Source: Pelagihabitans sp947500445 (GTDB lineage: Bacteria > Bacteroidota > Bacteroidia > Flavobacteriales > Flavobacteriaceae). Taken from it: 64,000 bases of DNA. Below the pieces are notes generated by a model that worked only from the letters and a program-made list of their open reading frames with translations, was not told the origin of the DNA and searched no databases. Below are positions 26,236-35,694 of the stretch, piece by piece. The position numbers and the translations under genes were made by a program. Location of the stretch: the NCBI RefSeq assembly GCF_050589625.1, contig NZ_JBNGOP010000009.1, positions 94,783 to 158,782 of the forward strand, written 5' to 3'. The stretch's first letter is position 1. Every line of letters starts with the position of its first letter.

Positions 26236-27732
26236 ATGTCCCTCAAATCGATTGCAGCAAAATTGTTTGCCAAGCACATTGCCAAAAAGACCTTGAAATG
26301 GACGAATAATCCCGTTGCCACCCAGGAAAAGGTTTTTCAAGATTTGATTGCAACGGCACGGCACACGGTATTCGGTAAGGACCATGGTTTTGATACCATA
26401 ACGAACCATGCCGACTTTGTGCAAAAAGTACCGATCCGGGATTATGAACAGTTGAAACCTTATGTAGAACAGGTATTGGAGGGTCGACCGGATGTTTTAT
26501 GGCCCGGACTGCCCGTTTATTTTGCGAAGACATCCGGAACTACTTCGGGCGCCAAATACATTCCCATTACCAAAACGTCCATTAAGCAACAAGTAAACGC
26601 CTCCCGAAATGCCATTCTCAGTTATATTCACGAAACCGGGAATACCGACTTTGTTAACGGTAAAATGATTTTTTTACAGGGAAGTCCGGAGTTGACCGAA
26701 AAAAATGGCATCAAATTGGGAAGGTTATCGGGAATATCGGCCCATTATGTGCCCAAATATTTGCAGACCAACCGACTTCCCAGCTGGGAAACCAATTGTA
26801 TCGAAGATTGGGAAACCAAAGTGGATGCCATTGTATCGGAAACCGAAAATGAAAACATGACCGTTATTGCGGGTATTCCTTCATGGGTACAGATGTACTT
26901 TGAGCGGCTACGGGCGAAAACGGGAAAACCGGTAGGGGAACTTTTTAAGGGGTTCGAACTCTTTATTTATGGAGGGGTTAATTACGAACCCTATCGCGCG
27001 ACTTTTGAAAAGCTGATCGGCCGAAGGGTGCCCAGTATCGAACTGTTTCCCGCCAGTGAAGGCTTTTTTGCGTATCAAGATTCCCAAACGGAAAAAGGCA
27101 TGTTGCTTTTACTTGACGCCGGTATTTTTTATGAATTTGTGGCAGCGGATACCTTTTTTGATGAATCGCCCGTGCGGCTGGGAATTAAGGACGTGCAGCT
27201 GCACGTTAATTACGTAATGATCATTAGTACCGATGCCGGTCTTTGGGGCTATAATCTAGGGGATACCATTCAGTTTGTTTCCTTAAACCCCTATAGAATA
27301 GTCGTTTCCGGAAGAATCAAGCATTTTATTTCGGCCTTTGGAGAACATGTTATCGCTAAAGAGGTGGAGGAAGCAATGCAGCTGGCAATAGCGCAGACCG
27401 ATGCCGAGGTAAACGAATTTACCGTAGCGCCACAAATTACCCCACAAGGCGATGAACTTCCCTACCACGAGTGGCTCGTAGAGTTCCAAAAAGTGCCGTC
27501 GGATCCCGATACGTTCGTTTCAATATTGGATAATGCCCTGCAAAAACAGAACAGTTATTATTACGATTTGATAACGGGCGGTATTTTACAGACCTTGAAG
27601 ATAAGCGCGATTCGTCCGGGGGGCTTTTTGGAGTATATGAAATCCATTGGGAAGCTTGGTGGCCAGAACAAGGTACAACGGCTATCCAACGACCGCAAAT
27701 TGGCCGATGGACTACGCTCATTTAAGCGGTAA
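26236..27732 (+). CDS. GH3-family acyl-adenylate/amido-synthetase-like protein
   Basis: A 498-residue cytoplasmic protein of the GH3 family (named from plant auxin-conjugating enzymes), which adenylates carboxylates and may join them to amino acids. The ATP-binding loop KTSGTTSGAKYIPIT starts near residue 98, followed by the mid-domain YGGVNYEPY and the hinge region FPASEGFFA and GYNLGDTIQF. The family is common and single-copy in Bacteroidota, where its substrate is not known to me. It starts five bases after the M23 peptidase stop, a linkage I recognise from other flavobacteria; this suggests, but does not show, an envelope-related role. Length and motifs are complete. Confidence 0.88.
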   Translation: MSLKSIAAKLFAKHIAKKTLKWTNNPVATQEKVFQDLIATARHTVFGKDHGFDTITNHADFVQKVPIRDYEQLKPYVEQVLEGRPDVLWPGLPVYFAKTSGTTSGAKYIPITKTSIKQQVNASRNAILSYIHETGNTDFVNGKMIFLQGSPELTEKNGIKLGRLSGISAHYVPKYLQTNRLPSWETNCIEDWETKVDAIVSETENENMTVIAGIPSWVQMYFERLRAKTGKPVGELFKGFELFIYGGVNYEPYRATFEKLIGRRVPSIELFPASEGFFAYQDSQTEKGMLLLLDAGIFYEFVAADTFFDESPVRLGIKDVQLHVNYVMIISTDAGLWGYNLGDTIQFVSLNPYRIVVSGRIKHFISAFGEHVIAKEVEEAMQLAIAQTDAEVNEFTVAPQITPQGDELPYHEWLVEFQKVPSDPDTFVSILDNALQKQNSYYYDLITGGILQTLKISAIRPGGFLEYMKSIGKLGGQNKVQRLSNDRKLADGLRSFKR

Positions 27733-27893
27733 GGGCAAACAACGTGAAAGCTGTCCAAGGAACAACTTCGCTTTTGTGCCTTTAAACGGTATGCTATATG
27801 GTGCCGGTTTTTGAAGCCCTTCGGGAGATAGCGGCACTAAAAATGGGTGTTTGCGTTTTAATTATTAGTTGTAATTTCGTTGTAAATTCAACT

Positions 27894-29579
27894 ATGGCCA
27901 ACACGATTAAAACGACACGCGCACAGGAATCCACCAATGCCATTGAGCGCTTGTACATTACCATGCGCCACCTGTTCAATAGGGGTTTTTACAAACCGAA
28001 CGGGGTTTCGGGGGAATCCTTAAAAAATGCGCTTTTGCAATTGCGCCCCGAAATATACGGTAGCGTGGCCGAGGAAAAATCGGAATTGAACGGGCTTATC
28101 TATGTTCTGGAACGTTTACCGGAGGGGATAGAGGAATGCAGGTTCATTAACCTTACTTCCGATGAAGGCTATGGAAAATCACATTTCACCCCCATCATAC
28201 CACCAAAACGGCGTCGGAACTGCTATCGGATCGATGCCGAACAAATGAATATTGAAATTACACGGGGCAGGTCCGATATTTATGATATTCTTACCCACTT
28301 GACCTTTCTTTTCATTGAATCGGAGAAAATTTGCAATCGGGTATTGATCGAAGATTCCGATAAGACCATTAGAGACTGGAAAAAATTGGAATCGGCGGTG
28401 AAAAAAAATAAGCTTACCCAAGCCGAAAAGGAAGTGGCAATAATTCATACCGCCACCATACTGGGGCGCTCTTTTGAAGATACCATGGACATTTACACCC
28501 GTTTTGCGACTAAAAAACGTCCGGAACGGTTTCTACATATCATTTACTGGTTGGGAAAGCTGGCCATCGAGGAGGAGCTTACAGGCGAAAAACGAGCCAT
28601 AACCTTCACTTCATTGTTACGAGAGCGGCTCGGCCATCATATTCATGGAGAGCGATGGGCGAAAACCATTAAACAAGTACTTGCAAAAAACGGATTGTTA
28701 CGGCGCCCTATTCATATTATCAGCGCCAACATGCATAGCGTTATGAACTCCCTTTTTGCCCGAAATGCGCTGCAAAAAGAATTTCCGAATACGGAATCTT
28801 TGGAGATATATGAGGCATTAAGCTCATCTGCGAACACCGATTTCCGAAACAAGGTTATTAAGGAAGCGAGTAAAAACGGAATGCTTTCGGTGGATGATAC
28901 TTCCGGAACCAATATCGACGTACAAATTTTTGATTTGGCAAAATTGGGTCCGGCAGGCTGTTGTTATGAATTGGACCCGAATATTCCCGATGATGAAAAA
29001 CCTGTTATCTTTGTTATGGACTATGCCTTTGGGGAGCAGGCCTATGAGACCATCGACGAGCTGTTAAGGCCTTACGGGAAGAACAAGAACGATATGACGT
29101 TTTTAAATATCAAGTCGATTTCGATAATGGGTAAGGCAGGCATCCTCGAGGGCGGAAAAGGAGATTTGATGATTCCTTCCGCGCATATTTTTGAGGGGAC
29201 CGCCGATAACTATCCGTTTCAAAATCAGCTAAGTGCCGAGGATTTTAAAGGGCATGGACTTGAAGTATGTGAGGGAACTATGGTTACCGTTTTGGGAACC
29301 TCACTCCAAAACAAGGATATTTTAAAGTTCTTCCATAGGAGTACTTGGAACGTAATAGGTTTGGAAATGGAAGGGGTACACTACCAAAAAGCCATACAAT
29401 CGGCCTCTAAGATAAGAAAGAGTATTGCGGAAGACGTTCAGGTGCGGTACGCGTATTATGCCTCTGACAACCCTTTGGAAACCGGAAGTACCTTGGCCTC
29501 GGGCGGTTTGGGCACTACCGGGGTAAAACCGACCTATTTGATTACCGATAAAATTTTAAAGCAAATTTTCAATACATAG
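27894..29579 (+). CDS. DUF6909-like protein with nucleoside-phosphorylase-like C-terminus
   Basis: From ATG 27894 the protein has 561 residues; the frame upstream to 27798 adds a hydrophobic stretch without support, and the chosen start MANTIKTTRAQES looks like the family start. The N-terminal half is helical and basic with no motif I know. The C-terminal third has features of the purine-nucleoside/AMP phosphorylase fold: a VIFVMDYAFG strand, a glycine-rich KAGILEGGKGDLMIP turn, VTVLGTSLQ and the signature-like VIGLEMEGVHYQKA, which resembles the ribose-binding MEG/MEME motif. I recall it as DUF6909, conserved in flavobacteria. A nucleoside or nucleotide hydrolase activity is an inference. 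It precedes the polysaccharide cluster by three bases, but is probably housekeeping. Confidence 0.72.
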   Translation: MANTIKTTRAQESTNAIERLYITMRHLFNRGFYKPNGVSGESLKNALLQLRPEIYGSVAEEKSELNGLIYVLERLPEGIEECRFINLTSDEGYGKSHFTPIIPPKRRRNCYRIDAEQMNIEITRGRSDIYDILTHLTFLFIESEKICNRVLIEDSDKTIRDWKKLESAVKKNKLTQAEKEVAIIHTATILGRSFEDTMDIYTRFATKKRPERFLHIIYWLGKLAIEEELTGEKRAITFTSLLRERLGHHIHGERWAKTIKQVLAKNGLLRRPIHIISANMHSVMNSLFARNALQKEFPNTESLEIYEALSSSANTDFRNKVIKEASKNGMLSVDDTSGTNIDVQIFDLAKLGPAGCCYELDPNIPDDEKPVIFVMDYAFGEQAYETIDELLRPYGKNKNDMTFLNIKSISIMGKAGILEGGKGDLMIPSAHIFEGTADNYPFQNQLSAEDFKGHGLEVCEGTMVTVLGTSLQNKDILKFFHRSTWNVIGLEMEGVHYQKAIQSASKIRKSIAEDVQVRYAYYASDNPLETGSTLASGGLGTTGVKPTYLITDKILKQIFNT

Positions 29580-29582
29580 TTT

Positions 29583-30593
29583 ATGGGAAACCAGACACCC
29601 CCTACTCCTAATACTACTTCCGATGAGATTGATTTGGGGCAATTAGTTAAATTGGCAAAAAAAGTAATCAATAAGGTTGGAAACTTTTTCTTAAGGGTTT
29701 TCATTTATTTGAAGAAAAATGGGATAAAGTTGGGAGGCTTGATCATCATAGGTCTTGCAATCAGTTTTGGACTCAATCAAATTATTTCCAAGAAACTTAA
29801 AACCGATGTAATTGTTCGACCCAACTTTGAGAGCAAGAATTACTTATATGAGGTAGTAGCTGAGTTAGAGGCAAATATCAAATCAAAAAATGAAGTCTTT
29901 TTCAAGGGGCTAGAAATCGCGATATCCGATTTGGAAGGGTTTAAAATTGAGGTTAATGCCATTGAGGATGAGAAAGCTAAGACCGACGAAGCCATTATTA
30001 ACGAAATGAAGTATTTAGAAGTACTTGAAAATTTCAAGGATGAAAGCTTCGTTATCGACATTCTACGTTCAGAACTTTCTGAACAAAGCGTAATCAATCA
30101 CAAAATTACGTTTACGTATAAAAATTCAACTAAAGGCCCGGCCATTGTCAAAAAGTTGATGGCATATATCAACACTAATACTTATTTTGATGGCCTAAGG
30201 GAGGTTCATATTGCCAATGCCCATTCCAGAATCGAGAAGAATACAAACCTGATAAAACAAATCGATGTTTTGGTGGACAATTATGCTAAGGCACTGTTAT
30301 CCGAAAAACAAAAATCGGGTACCGGAGTAGTCTACATGGAAAAGGAAAACACCTTGAATGTACCTTCTCTTTTGTCACAGAAGGACGTGCTACTCAAAGA
30401 AATAGAGGACAAAAGAGTGGAATTAACCCAGCAAACAGGGATACTTAGTATTTTGAATTTTGGCAAGACCCAAGAGGTAAGTAAGTCTTTTTTTAATCGA
30501 ACCTACTTCTTGATACCGGCTATTTTAGTCGTCGGTTTTCTGCTGTTATCCTTCTTCAAGTACCTTGAGCTTAAGGTAAAGGAAATCGAATAG
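29583..30593 (+). CDS. Wzz-like polysaccharide chain-length protein
   Basis: A 336-residue inner-membrane protein: a proline- and acid-rich N-terminus, a transmembrane helix at about 55-73 (IKLGGLIIIGLAISFG), a long periplasmic part with coiled-coil segments (about 75-300), and a second helix near 310-328 followed by a short basic tail. This layout is that of Wzz/co-polymerase proteins that set chain length during Wzy-dependent polymer synthesis. It lacks the C-terminal tyrosine kinase domain of Wzc. The usual proline-rich motif before the second helix is not obvious, so the assignment rests on topology and on its place as first gene before rfbBACD. Its stop codon is directly followed by the rfbB ATG, so they share a transcript. 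Confidence 0.62.
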   Translation: MGNQTPPTPNTTSDEIDLGQLVKLAKKVINKVGNFFLRVFIYLKKNGIKLGGLIIIGLAISFGLNQIISKKLKTDVIVRPNFESKNYLYEVVAELEANIKSKNEVFFKGLEIAISDLEGFKIEVNAIEDEKAKTDEAIINEMKYLEVLENFKDESFVIDILRSELSEQSVINHKITFTYKNSTKGPAIVKKLMAYINTNTYFDGLREVHIANAHSRIEKNTNLIKQIDVLVDNYAKALLSEKQKSGTGVVYMEKENTLNVPSLLSQKDVLLKEIEDKRVELTQQTGILSILNFGKTQEVSKSFFNRTYFLIPAILVVGFLLLSFFKYLELKVKEIE

Positions 30594-31628
30594 ATGGAAA
30601 CCGGACCCGATACGAGAACACTGTTGGTGACTGGGGGCGCGGGCTTTATAGGCAGTAATTTTATTCCTTTTTATTTAGACAAAAACCCTTCACATCAAAT
30701 TGTCAATTTAGACAAGTTGACATATGCCGGTAATCTGCTAAATTTAATAGATGTTGTCGATGACAATCACTATCATTTTTTTGAGGGCGATATTTGTGAT
30801 AAACATACGGTAGATAGCCTTTTCGATAAGTTTGAAATTGATGGCGTTATCCATTTTGCGGCGGAATCGCATGTAGATAACTCCATTGCAGATGCAAGTA
30901 ATTTTGTAAAAACCAATATAGAGGGAACGCATGTATTGTTGGAAGCCGCTAAACGGTATTGGATGACCGAAGCAAACGAACTCAAACCTGGTTTTGAACA
31001 AGCGCGTTTTCACCATATTTCTACGGATGAAGTATACGGTAGTTTGGGTGCCGAAGGTTTTTTTACCGAGGAAACGCCTTATGCACCTAATAGCCCGTAC
31101 AGTGCCTCAAAGGCCGCTTCCGATTTTCTGGTAAGGAGTTATGGACATACCTATGGGCTTCCCGTGGTTACGACCAACTGTTCCAATAACTATGGACCGA
31201 AGCAGCATGATGAGAAACTGATACCGACCATAATTCGACATGCCTTATCGGGCAAACCGATACCCATCTACGGGAATGGAAAAAATATAAGGGATTGGTT
31301 GTATGTGGAGGACCATTGTATTGGTATAAATATGGTTTTTGAAAGCGGTGTTTTAGGAGAAACATATATTATCGGTGGCGATACGGAGCATACGAACATT
31401 GCAGTCGCAGAGCGAATATGTGCTATTTTGGATGAAGTATTCCCAAAGGAGAAAGGATCATATAACGATCAAATCACTTTTGTAAAGGACCGTTTGGGAC
31501 ATGATTGGCGTTACGCCATCGATGCCGGTAAAATGAAAAGTCAAATGGGTTGGAAACCCCGAGAGAACTTTGATTCCGGCTTGCGTAAAACCGTTGCTTG
31601 GTGCTTAGAAAAATACCAAAAAGTATAA
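30594..31628 (+). CDS. rfbB: dTDP-glucose 4,6-dehydratase
   Basis: Second enzyme of dTDP-L-rhamnose synthesis, making the 4-keto-6-deoxy sugar in the cytoplasm. The 344-residue protein is an extended SDR enzyme: NAD-binding GGAGFIGS at residues 14-21, the family block STDEVYG, the catalytic Tyr169 and Lys173 in YSASKAASD, and the substrate region NCSNNYGP and GNGKNIRDWLYVEDH. The start follows the stop of the Wzz-like gene without a gap and keeps a normal distance to the glycine motif. It is followed after two bases by rfbA; the four rhamnose genes rfbBACD run in order. Confidence 0.95.
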   Translation: METGPDTRTLLVTGGAGFIGSNFIPFYLDKNPSHQIVNLDKLTYAGNLLNLIDVVDDNHYHFFEGDICDKHTVDSLFDKFEIDGVIHFAAESHVDNSIADASNFVKTNIEGTHVLLEAAKRYWMTEANELKPGFEQARFHHISTDEVYGSLGAEGFFTEETPYAPNSPYSASKAASDFLVRSYGHTYGLPVVTTNCSNNYGPKQHDEKLIPTIIRHALSGKPIPIYGNGKNIRDWLYVEDHCIGINMVFESGVLGETYIIGGDTEHTNIAVAERICAILDEVFPKEKGSYNDQITFVKDRLGHDWRYAIDAGKMKSQMGWKPRENFDSGLRKTVAWCLEKYQKV

Positions 31629-31630
31629 AA

Positions 31631-32494
31631 ATGAAGGGAATTATCTTGGCCGGTGGTACCGGTACACGTCTGCACCCCATTACCTTAGCGGTAAGTAAGC
31701 AATTGATGCCTATTTACGACAAGCCAATGATCTACTATCCGCTAAGCACATTGCTGTACGCCGGCATACAGGAGATTTTGATCATTACCACTCCCAAAGA
31801 TCTTGAATTGTTTCGATCGCTCCTTGGCGACGGCACTCGCTATGGATGTTCTTTTTCTTATGCGGTCCAGGCCGAACCAAAGGGTTTGGCGGAAGCATTT
31901 ATCATTGGAGCCGATTTTATCGGAGGGGACAAAGTTGCACTCATTCTGGGCGACAATATATTTTATGGGTCAGGACTTGCCAAACAGATGCAGGACCATA
32001 ACGACCCTGATGGGGGTGTTATTTACGCCTATCATGTTCACGACCCCGAGCGTTATGGTGTAGTGGCCTTCGATGCCTTGGGAAAGGCCATCAGCATAGA
32101 GGAGAAGCCGGAACGCCCAAAATCAAGTTATGCCGTTCCGGGCATTTATTTTTATGACAACCAAGTGGTCGATATTGCGAGGGGGATTGCGCCAAGTTCA
32201 CGTGGTGAGCTCGAAATCACCGATGTTAATCGGGCTTATCTTGAAATGGGCAAACTACAGGTGAGTATATTAGATCGTGGCACGGCATGGCTCGATACGG
32301 GCACTTTTCAGTCCTTGATGCAGGCTTCCCAGTTTGTGGAAGTATTGGAAGAACGACAGGGCCTCAAAATCGGCGCTATCGAGGCAGCAGCCTTTGAAAT
32401 GGGATATATCGATGAAAAGGAATTCGCGGCTTTAACCGAACCTTTAATGAAAAGTGGTTACGGAGAAAAGCTATTGGGTATTCTTAAGCAGTAG
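31631..32494 (+). CDS. rfbA: Glucose-1-phosphate thymidylyltransferase
   Basis: First enzyme of dTDP-rhamnose synthesis: it joins dTTP and glucose-1-phosphate. From ATG 31631 it has 287 residues, matching the family; the longer frame from 31598 would overlap rfbB and add 11 residues before the nucleotide loop. The pyrophosphorylase signature GGTGTRLHP begins at residue 8, followed by SKQLMPIYDKPMIYYPLS, the LILGDNIFYG metal-binding region and EKPERPKSSYAVPGIYFYD. It lies between rfbB and rfbC, with two-base gaps on both sides, in a tight operon. Confidence 0.96.
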   Translation: MKGIILAGGTGTRLHPITLAVSKQLMPIYDKPMIYYPLSTLLYAGIQEILIITTPKDLELFRSLLGDGTRYGCSFSYAVQAEPKGLAEAFIIGADFIGGDKVALILGDNIFYGSGLAKQMQDHNDPDGGVIYAYHVHDPERYGVVAFDALGKAISIEEKPERPKSSYAVPGIYFYDNQVVDIARGIAPSSRGELEITDVNRAYLEMGKLQVSILDRGTAWLDTGTFQSLMQASQFVEVLEERQGLKIGAIEAAAFEMGYIDEKEFAALTEPLMKSGYGEKLLGILKQ

Positions 32495-32496
32495 AA

Positions 32497-33042
32497 ATGA
32501 CAGGAACGAAAACCGCATTAAAAGGTTGCGTAATACTTGACGCACCGCTTTTTAAAGACGAAAGGGGGTATCTGACCGTTGTTTATACCGATGAGCGATT
32601 TAAGGAGGCGACCGGTTCAGCGGTAAACTTTGTACAGGACAACCAATCGTTTTCTCAGTATGGGGTATTGCGTGGGCTGCATTATCAAAAAGGCAAACAC
32701 GCTCAGGGAAAATTGATACGTGTGCTACAAGGTTCGATATTGGATGTGGCAGTGGACCTTCGAACAAACTCGCCCACATTCAAACAGCATATCAGTGTCG
32801 AGCTAAGCTATGAGAATAAAAGACAACTTTTTATACCAAAAGGTTTTGCGCACGGTTTTGTGGTTTTAAGCAATACAGCTGAGGTACTTTACAAATGCGA
32901 TAATTATTATAACAAAGAAGCAGAGTGTGGGATTGCCTACAACGATCCCGACCTTGCTATTGACTGGAAAATACCGTCCCATTCCCAGATTTTGTCCGAA
33001 AAAGACAGGGCGCTACCAAATTTTGATATGGCCAGCTTATGA
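32497..33042 (+). CDS. rfbC: dTDP-4-dehydrorhamnose 3,5-epimerase
   Basis: Third enzyme of the rhamnose pathway, a cupin-fold epimerase. The 181-residue length is typical. Recognisable are the entry motif FKDERGYL, the QDNQSFS strand, the catalytic histidine region LRGLHYQKG with the following HAQGKLIRV, the dimer/substrate strand LFIPKGFAHGFVVLS and the catalytic Tyr region YKCDNYYNKEAE. The ATG of rfbD overlaps its TGA stop by four bases (ATGA), so translation is probably coupled. Confidence 0.95.
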   Translation: MTGTKTALKGCVILDAPLFKDERGYLTVVYTDERFKEATGSAVNFVQDNQSFSQYGVLRGLHYQKGKHAQGKLIRVLQGSILDVAVDLRTNSPTFKQHISVELSYENKRQLFIPKGFAHGFVVLSNTAEVLYKCDNYYNKEAECGIAYNDPDLAIDWKIPSHSQILSEKDRALPNFDMASL

Positions 33043-33893
33043 GCAAGATTATCGTTACTGGTGGAAGTGGACAATTGGCAACGTGTATCAAAACCGTAAG
33101 CAAGCCTTCTGAAAATTCTTTTGTCTTCCTCGATAAGAACAGTTTGGACATCACCGATTACAATGCCGTCAACGCTTTTTTTGAAAAGGAAATGCCAGGC
33201 TTTTGTGTGAATTGTGCGGCGTATACCGCTGTAGATAAGGCCGAGGCGGAACCACAAAAGGCTGCGCTCGTAAATGTTGATGGTGCTAGAAACTTGGCCT
33301 TGGCTTGTGCGAAATATAGTGTGAAGCTCATTCATATTTCTACCGATTTCGTCTTCGACGGTCGTAAAAAAACACCGTACAATGAGAAAGACGACACCAA
33401 TCCGCTTGGGGTCTACGGACAAACCAAATTGGCAGGGGAAAAGGCCATTATGGAGAATTTAAAAACCTATTTCATACTGAGAACGTCATGGCTATACTCT
33501 GAATACGGGCAAAATTTTTTGAAAACGATGTTACGCATGAGCAACGATAGTAAAGAACTTCGAGTAGTCAATGATCAAAAGGGCACTCCAACCTATTCCC
33601 TGGATTTAGCACATTTCATTGTTGGGCTCATCGATAAAAATGAGGATAGGTACGGGCTCTATCACTATAGTAATAAAGGGATGGCCACTTGGTTTGATTT
33701 TGCGTTGACGATTTTCGAAAATTTGGGGATACGTTGCCATGTGGTCCCCATTGCTACCGGTGAGTTCGCCGCTACCGCAAAACGACCGAAATATAGTGTT
33801 TTAGAAACTACCGAGGTTGCGAGCGTATTTGATATTCAAATTCCCGATTGGAGGGAAAGTCTTAAAAAATGTCTGGTTGGGATGCGATTATAA
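33039..33893 (+). CDS. rfbD: dTDP-4-dehydrorhamnose reductase
   Basis: Last enzyme of dTDP-L-rhamnose synthesis. The 284-residue SDR protein has the cofactor loop TGGSGQLATC at residues 7-16, CAAYTAVDKAE (typical RmlD block), STDFVFDGRK, the catalytic YGQTKLAGE (Y-x3-K) and the late DQKGTPTYS substrate motif. Its start overlaps the end of rfbC. The gene is followed by 481 bases without a gene, so the rhamnose operon may end here and the glycosyltransferase part may be transcribed from another promoter. Confidence 0.95.
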   Translation: MSKIIVTGGSGQLATCIKTVSKPSENSFVFLDKNSLDITDYNAVNAFFEKEMPGFCVNCAAYTAVDKAEAEPQKAALVNVDGARNLALACAKYSVKLIHISTDFVFDGRKKTPYNEKDDTNPLGVYGQTKLAGEKAIMENLKTYFILRTSWLYSEYGQNFLKTMLRMSNDSKELRVVNDQKGTPTYSLDLAHFIVGLIDKNEDRYGLYHYSNKGMATWFDFALTIFENLGIRCHVVPIATGEFAATAKRPKYSVLETTEVASVFDIQIPDWRESLKKCLVGMRL

Positions 33894-34374
33894 GGAAGTG
33901 TTTTAGGAATAGTTTATTGTTGAGAGATTAAGGAAACTACTTTGTTAGGCAAACAAAGAGACCCACTGGATATGGACTTTAATCTTTAAAAAAGAACGTT
34001 ACTCCACTTGCATCTAAAATATAGCATTTAGCGTTGTTCAAAAGGCAATTTATTTAAGATGACCTGGGAAAGATTTATTTGGCCAAACTTTGCTGGAACG
34101 TATAAAGGTATTGCGCTTGGATAACGCTCAAAAATTTACTTTTGGAATGGAACCCGACCCACTATGCGCCGCTTTTAGCGCTTTACCCATAAAGACCTTA
34201 GTGCCAAATGCCTGACAGAAAAGGCGCATAGCCTTTGTTATTCCGTAGCTCCCATCCGCGCTATACCTGTAGCGTAACGGAACAATCGTTTGGAATATCG
34301 TATTTTTACGTTTATCATAGTTTTCTTAATCGGAACTAGCCATTTTCATATGATTATTAATTTCGGGGGGCCGT
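33894..34374. other. Intergenic region inside the polysaccharide cluster
   Basis: Some 480 bases with no convincing frame on either strand; the longest scraps are 22 and 32 codons and show no familiar motif. It is a natural border between the rhamnose genes and the more A+T-rich polymerase and transferase genes. Short GC arms such as GCGCCGC and GGCGC occur near 34165-34235, but no clear terminator or exact TAnnTTTG promoter was found. Confidence 0.5.
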
Positions 34375-35694
34375 ATGTTGAGTAAGCGAATTCTGAAAAA
34401 ATTACCGTTTTTTTTTCTCTTTTTATTGTCGTTTTATCCGTTGATGAAATCGGGTATCGCCTCCACAACCGCTATTCTTTTTTTGTCCTCTACCTTGCTC
34501 GTTTACCGTAAAAATTTTGCTTTAAGATATCAGGATTATGGCTTAAAACCTTTGATTGTAAATTGTGGTTTCTATGTTTTATTACTTCTTTCTATAGGAT
34601 ATTCGGATAACATTGCGGACGGCTTCAAAAAGGTACAAGCCAGCTTGCTACTGTTGTTCTTTCCTAGTGTTGTCATATACTTCTTACCAAGAATAAAAGA
34701 AGAAACTTTTAAGTATCTATCGTACGGTTTTATTGTTTCGAACCTGATTTTGCTAATTTACTTTTTCCATGTTCTTATCGATGGCCTTGAAATAGACAGG
34801 TTCCCGAAACTATCCGAAAGTAGTTTTTTGGCACAAATCAAAGCGTTGAACACATATCCTTACGAATTTGCCCTATCTAAGGCCCAAAAGCATTTAAACG
34901 TAATTTATGAATCTCACAAAGTGTACGTATCCTTGCACTTTCTTACGGCCATGTTGCTTTCATTTCGCTTGCTTATGAAGGCAAAGGTATGGATCGTAAA
35001 TAAGGTGCTTTTGGGTGTCTTCACCATTATGTTCACTCTTGCTATCGTATATAGCCAAGCAATAACAACGGTGTTAGCACTTATTGTGATTATCGGTTTA
35101 TTTCCGTTTTTCTATTTCAGAGGACGGCTAAGTAAAATGATGTTTATCAGTGGTATTATCATACTTATAACAATAGGTAGTTTCATAGGGGTTTTTGATA
35201 CCTACGCGAACAAGAATACCACATCTGTTTTCAAATTGTTTTCATCGGTCTTTAAATCAGATACTGTTGAAAGGGGTGTAGACAAGCGCATCTACATCTA
35301 CGACTGTAGTGTGGATTTGATAAAAAAACAACCTTTTTTCGGCTATGGAGTTGGTGATGTCCAAAAGAAACTAAATGAATGTTACAGCGAAAAAAATTAT
35401 AAAATTGCCGAGTACCAATCTACAGGAACGGATATCAACTCGCATAATTATTATCTGAATATGTGGTTGTCTGCAGGTTTTCTGGGATTGGGATCCCTTA
35501 TTTTTTTGTTTATATATAACTTGATTCTTGCATTTCGGGTAAATGAATACATATATGTTTTTTTCTTATTGGCTTTCGCTCTAAGTTTATTGACCGAAAA
35601 TATTTTGGTGCGCATGGCAGGGGTATTCCTATTTGCGGTTTTTAACGCTTTGTTTTATTCCATAAGTACTATCGATGTCCAAAGAAAACGATAA
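34375..35694 (+). CDS. O-antigen ligase/polymerase family membrane protein
   Basis: A 439-residue polytopic inner-membrane protein with about ten to twelve hydrophobic segments and one large periplasmic loop (about residues 285-355). Near the end of that loop it has NSHNYYLNMWLSAGFLG, the H-N-x-Y-L pattern of the Wzy/WaaL superfamily (O-antigen ligase domain). It should polymerise repeat units or ligate finished chains at the periplasmic face. Start ATG 34375 gives a normal basic N-terminus. The next gene begins 20 bases before its stop. A second polymerase-like protein is encoded at 37095, so one of the two may be ligase and the other polymerase; sequence alone does not tell which. Confidence 0.75.
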   Translation: MLSKRILKKLPFFFLFLLSFYPLMKSGIASTTAILFLSSTLLVYRKNFALRYQDYGLKPLIVNCGFYVLLLLSIGYSDNIADGFKKVQASLLLLFFPSVVIYFLPRIKEETFKYLSYGFIVSNLILLIYFFHVLIDGLEIDRFPKLSESSFLAQIKALNTYPYEFALSKAQKHLNVIYESHKVYVSLHFLTAMLLSFRLLMKAKVWIVNKVLLGVFTIMFTLAIVYSQAITTVLALIVIIGLFPFFYFRGRLSKMMFISGIIILITIGSFIGVFDTYANKNTTSVFKLFSSVFKSDTVERGVDKRIYIYDCSVDLIKKQPFFGYGVGDVQKKLNECYSEKNYKIAEYQSTGTDINSHNYYLNMWLSAGFLGLGSLIFLFIYNLILAFRVNEYIYVFFLLAFALSLLTENILVRMAGVFLFAVFNALFYSISTIDVQRKR

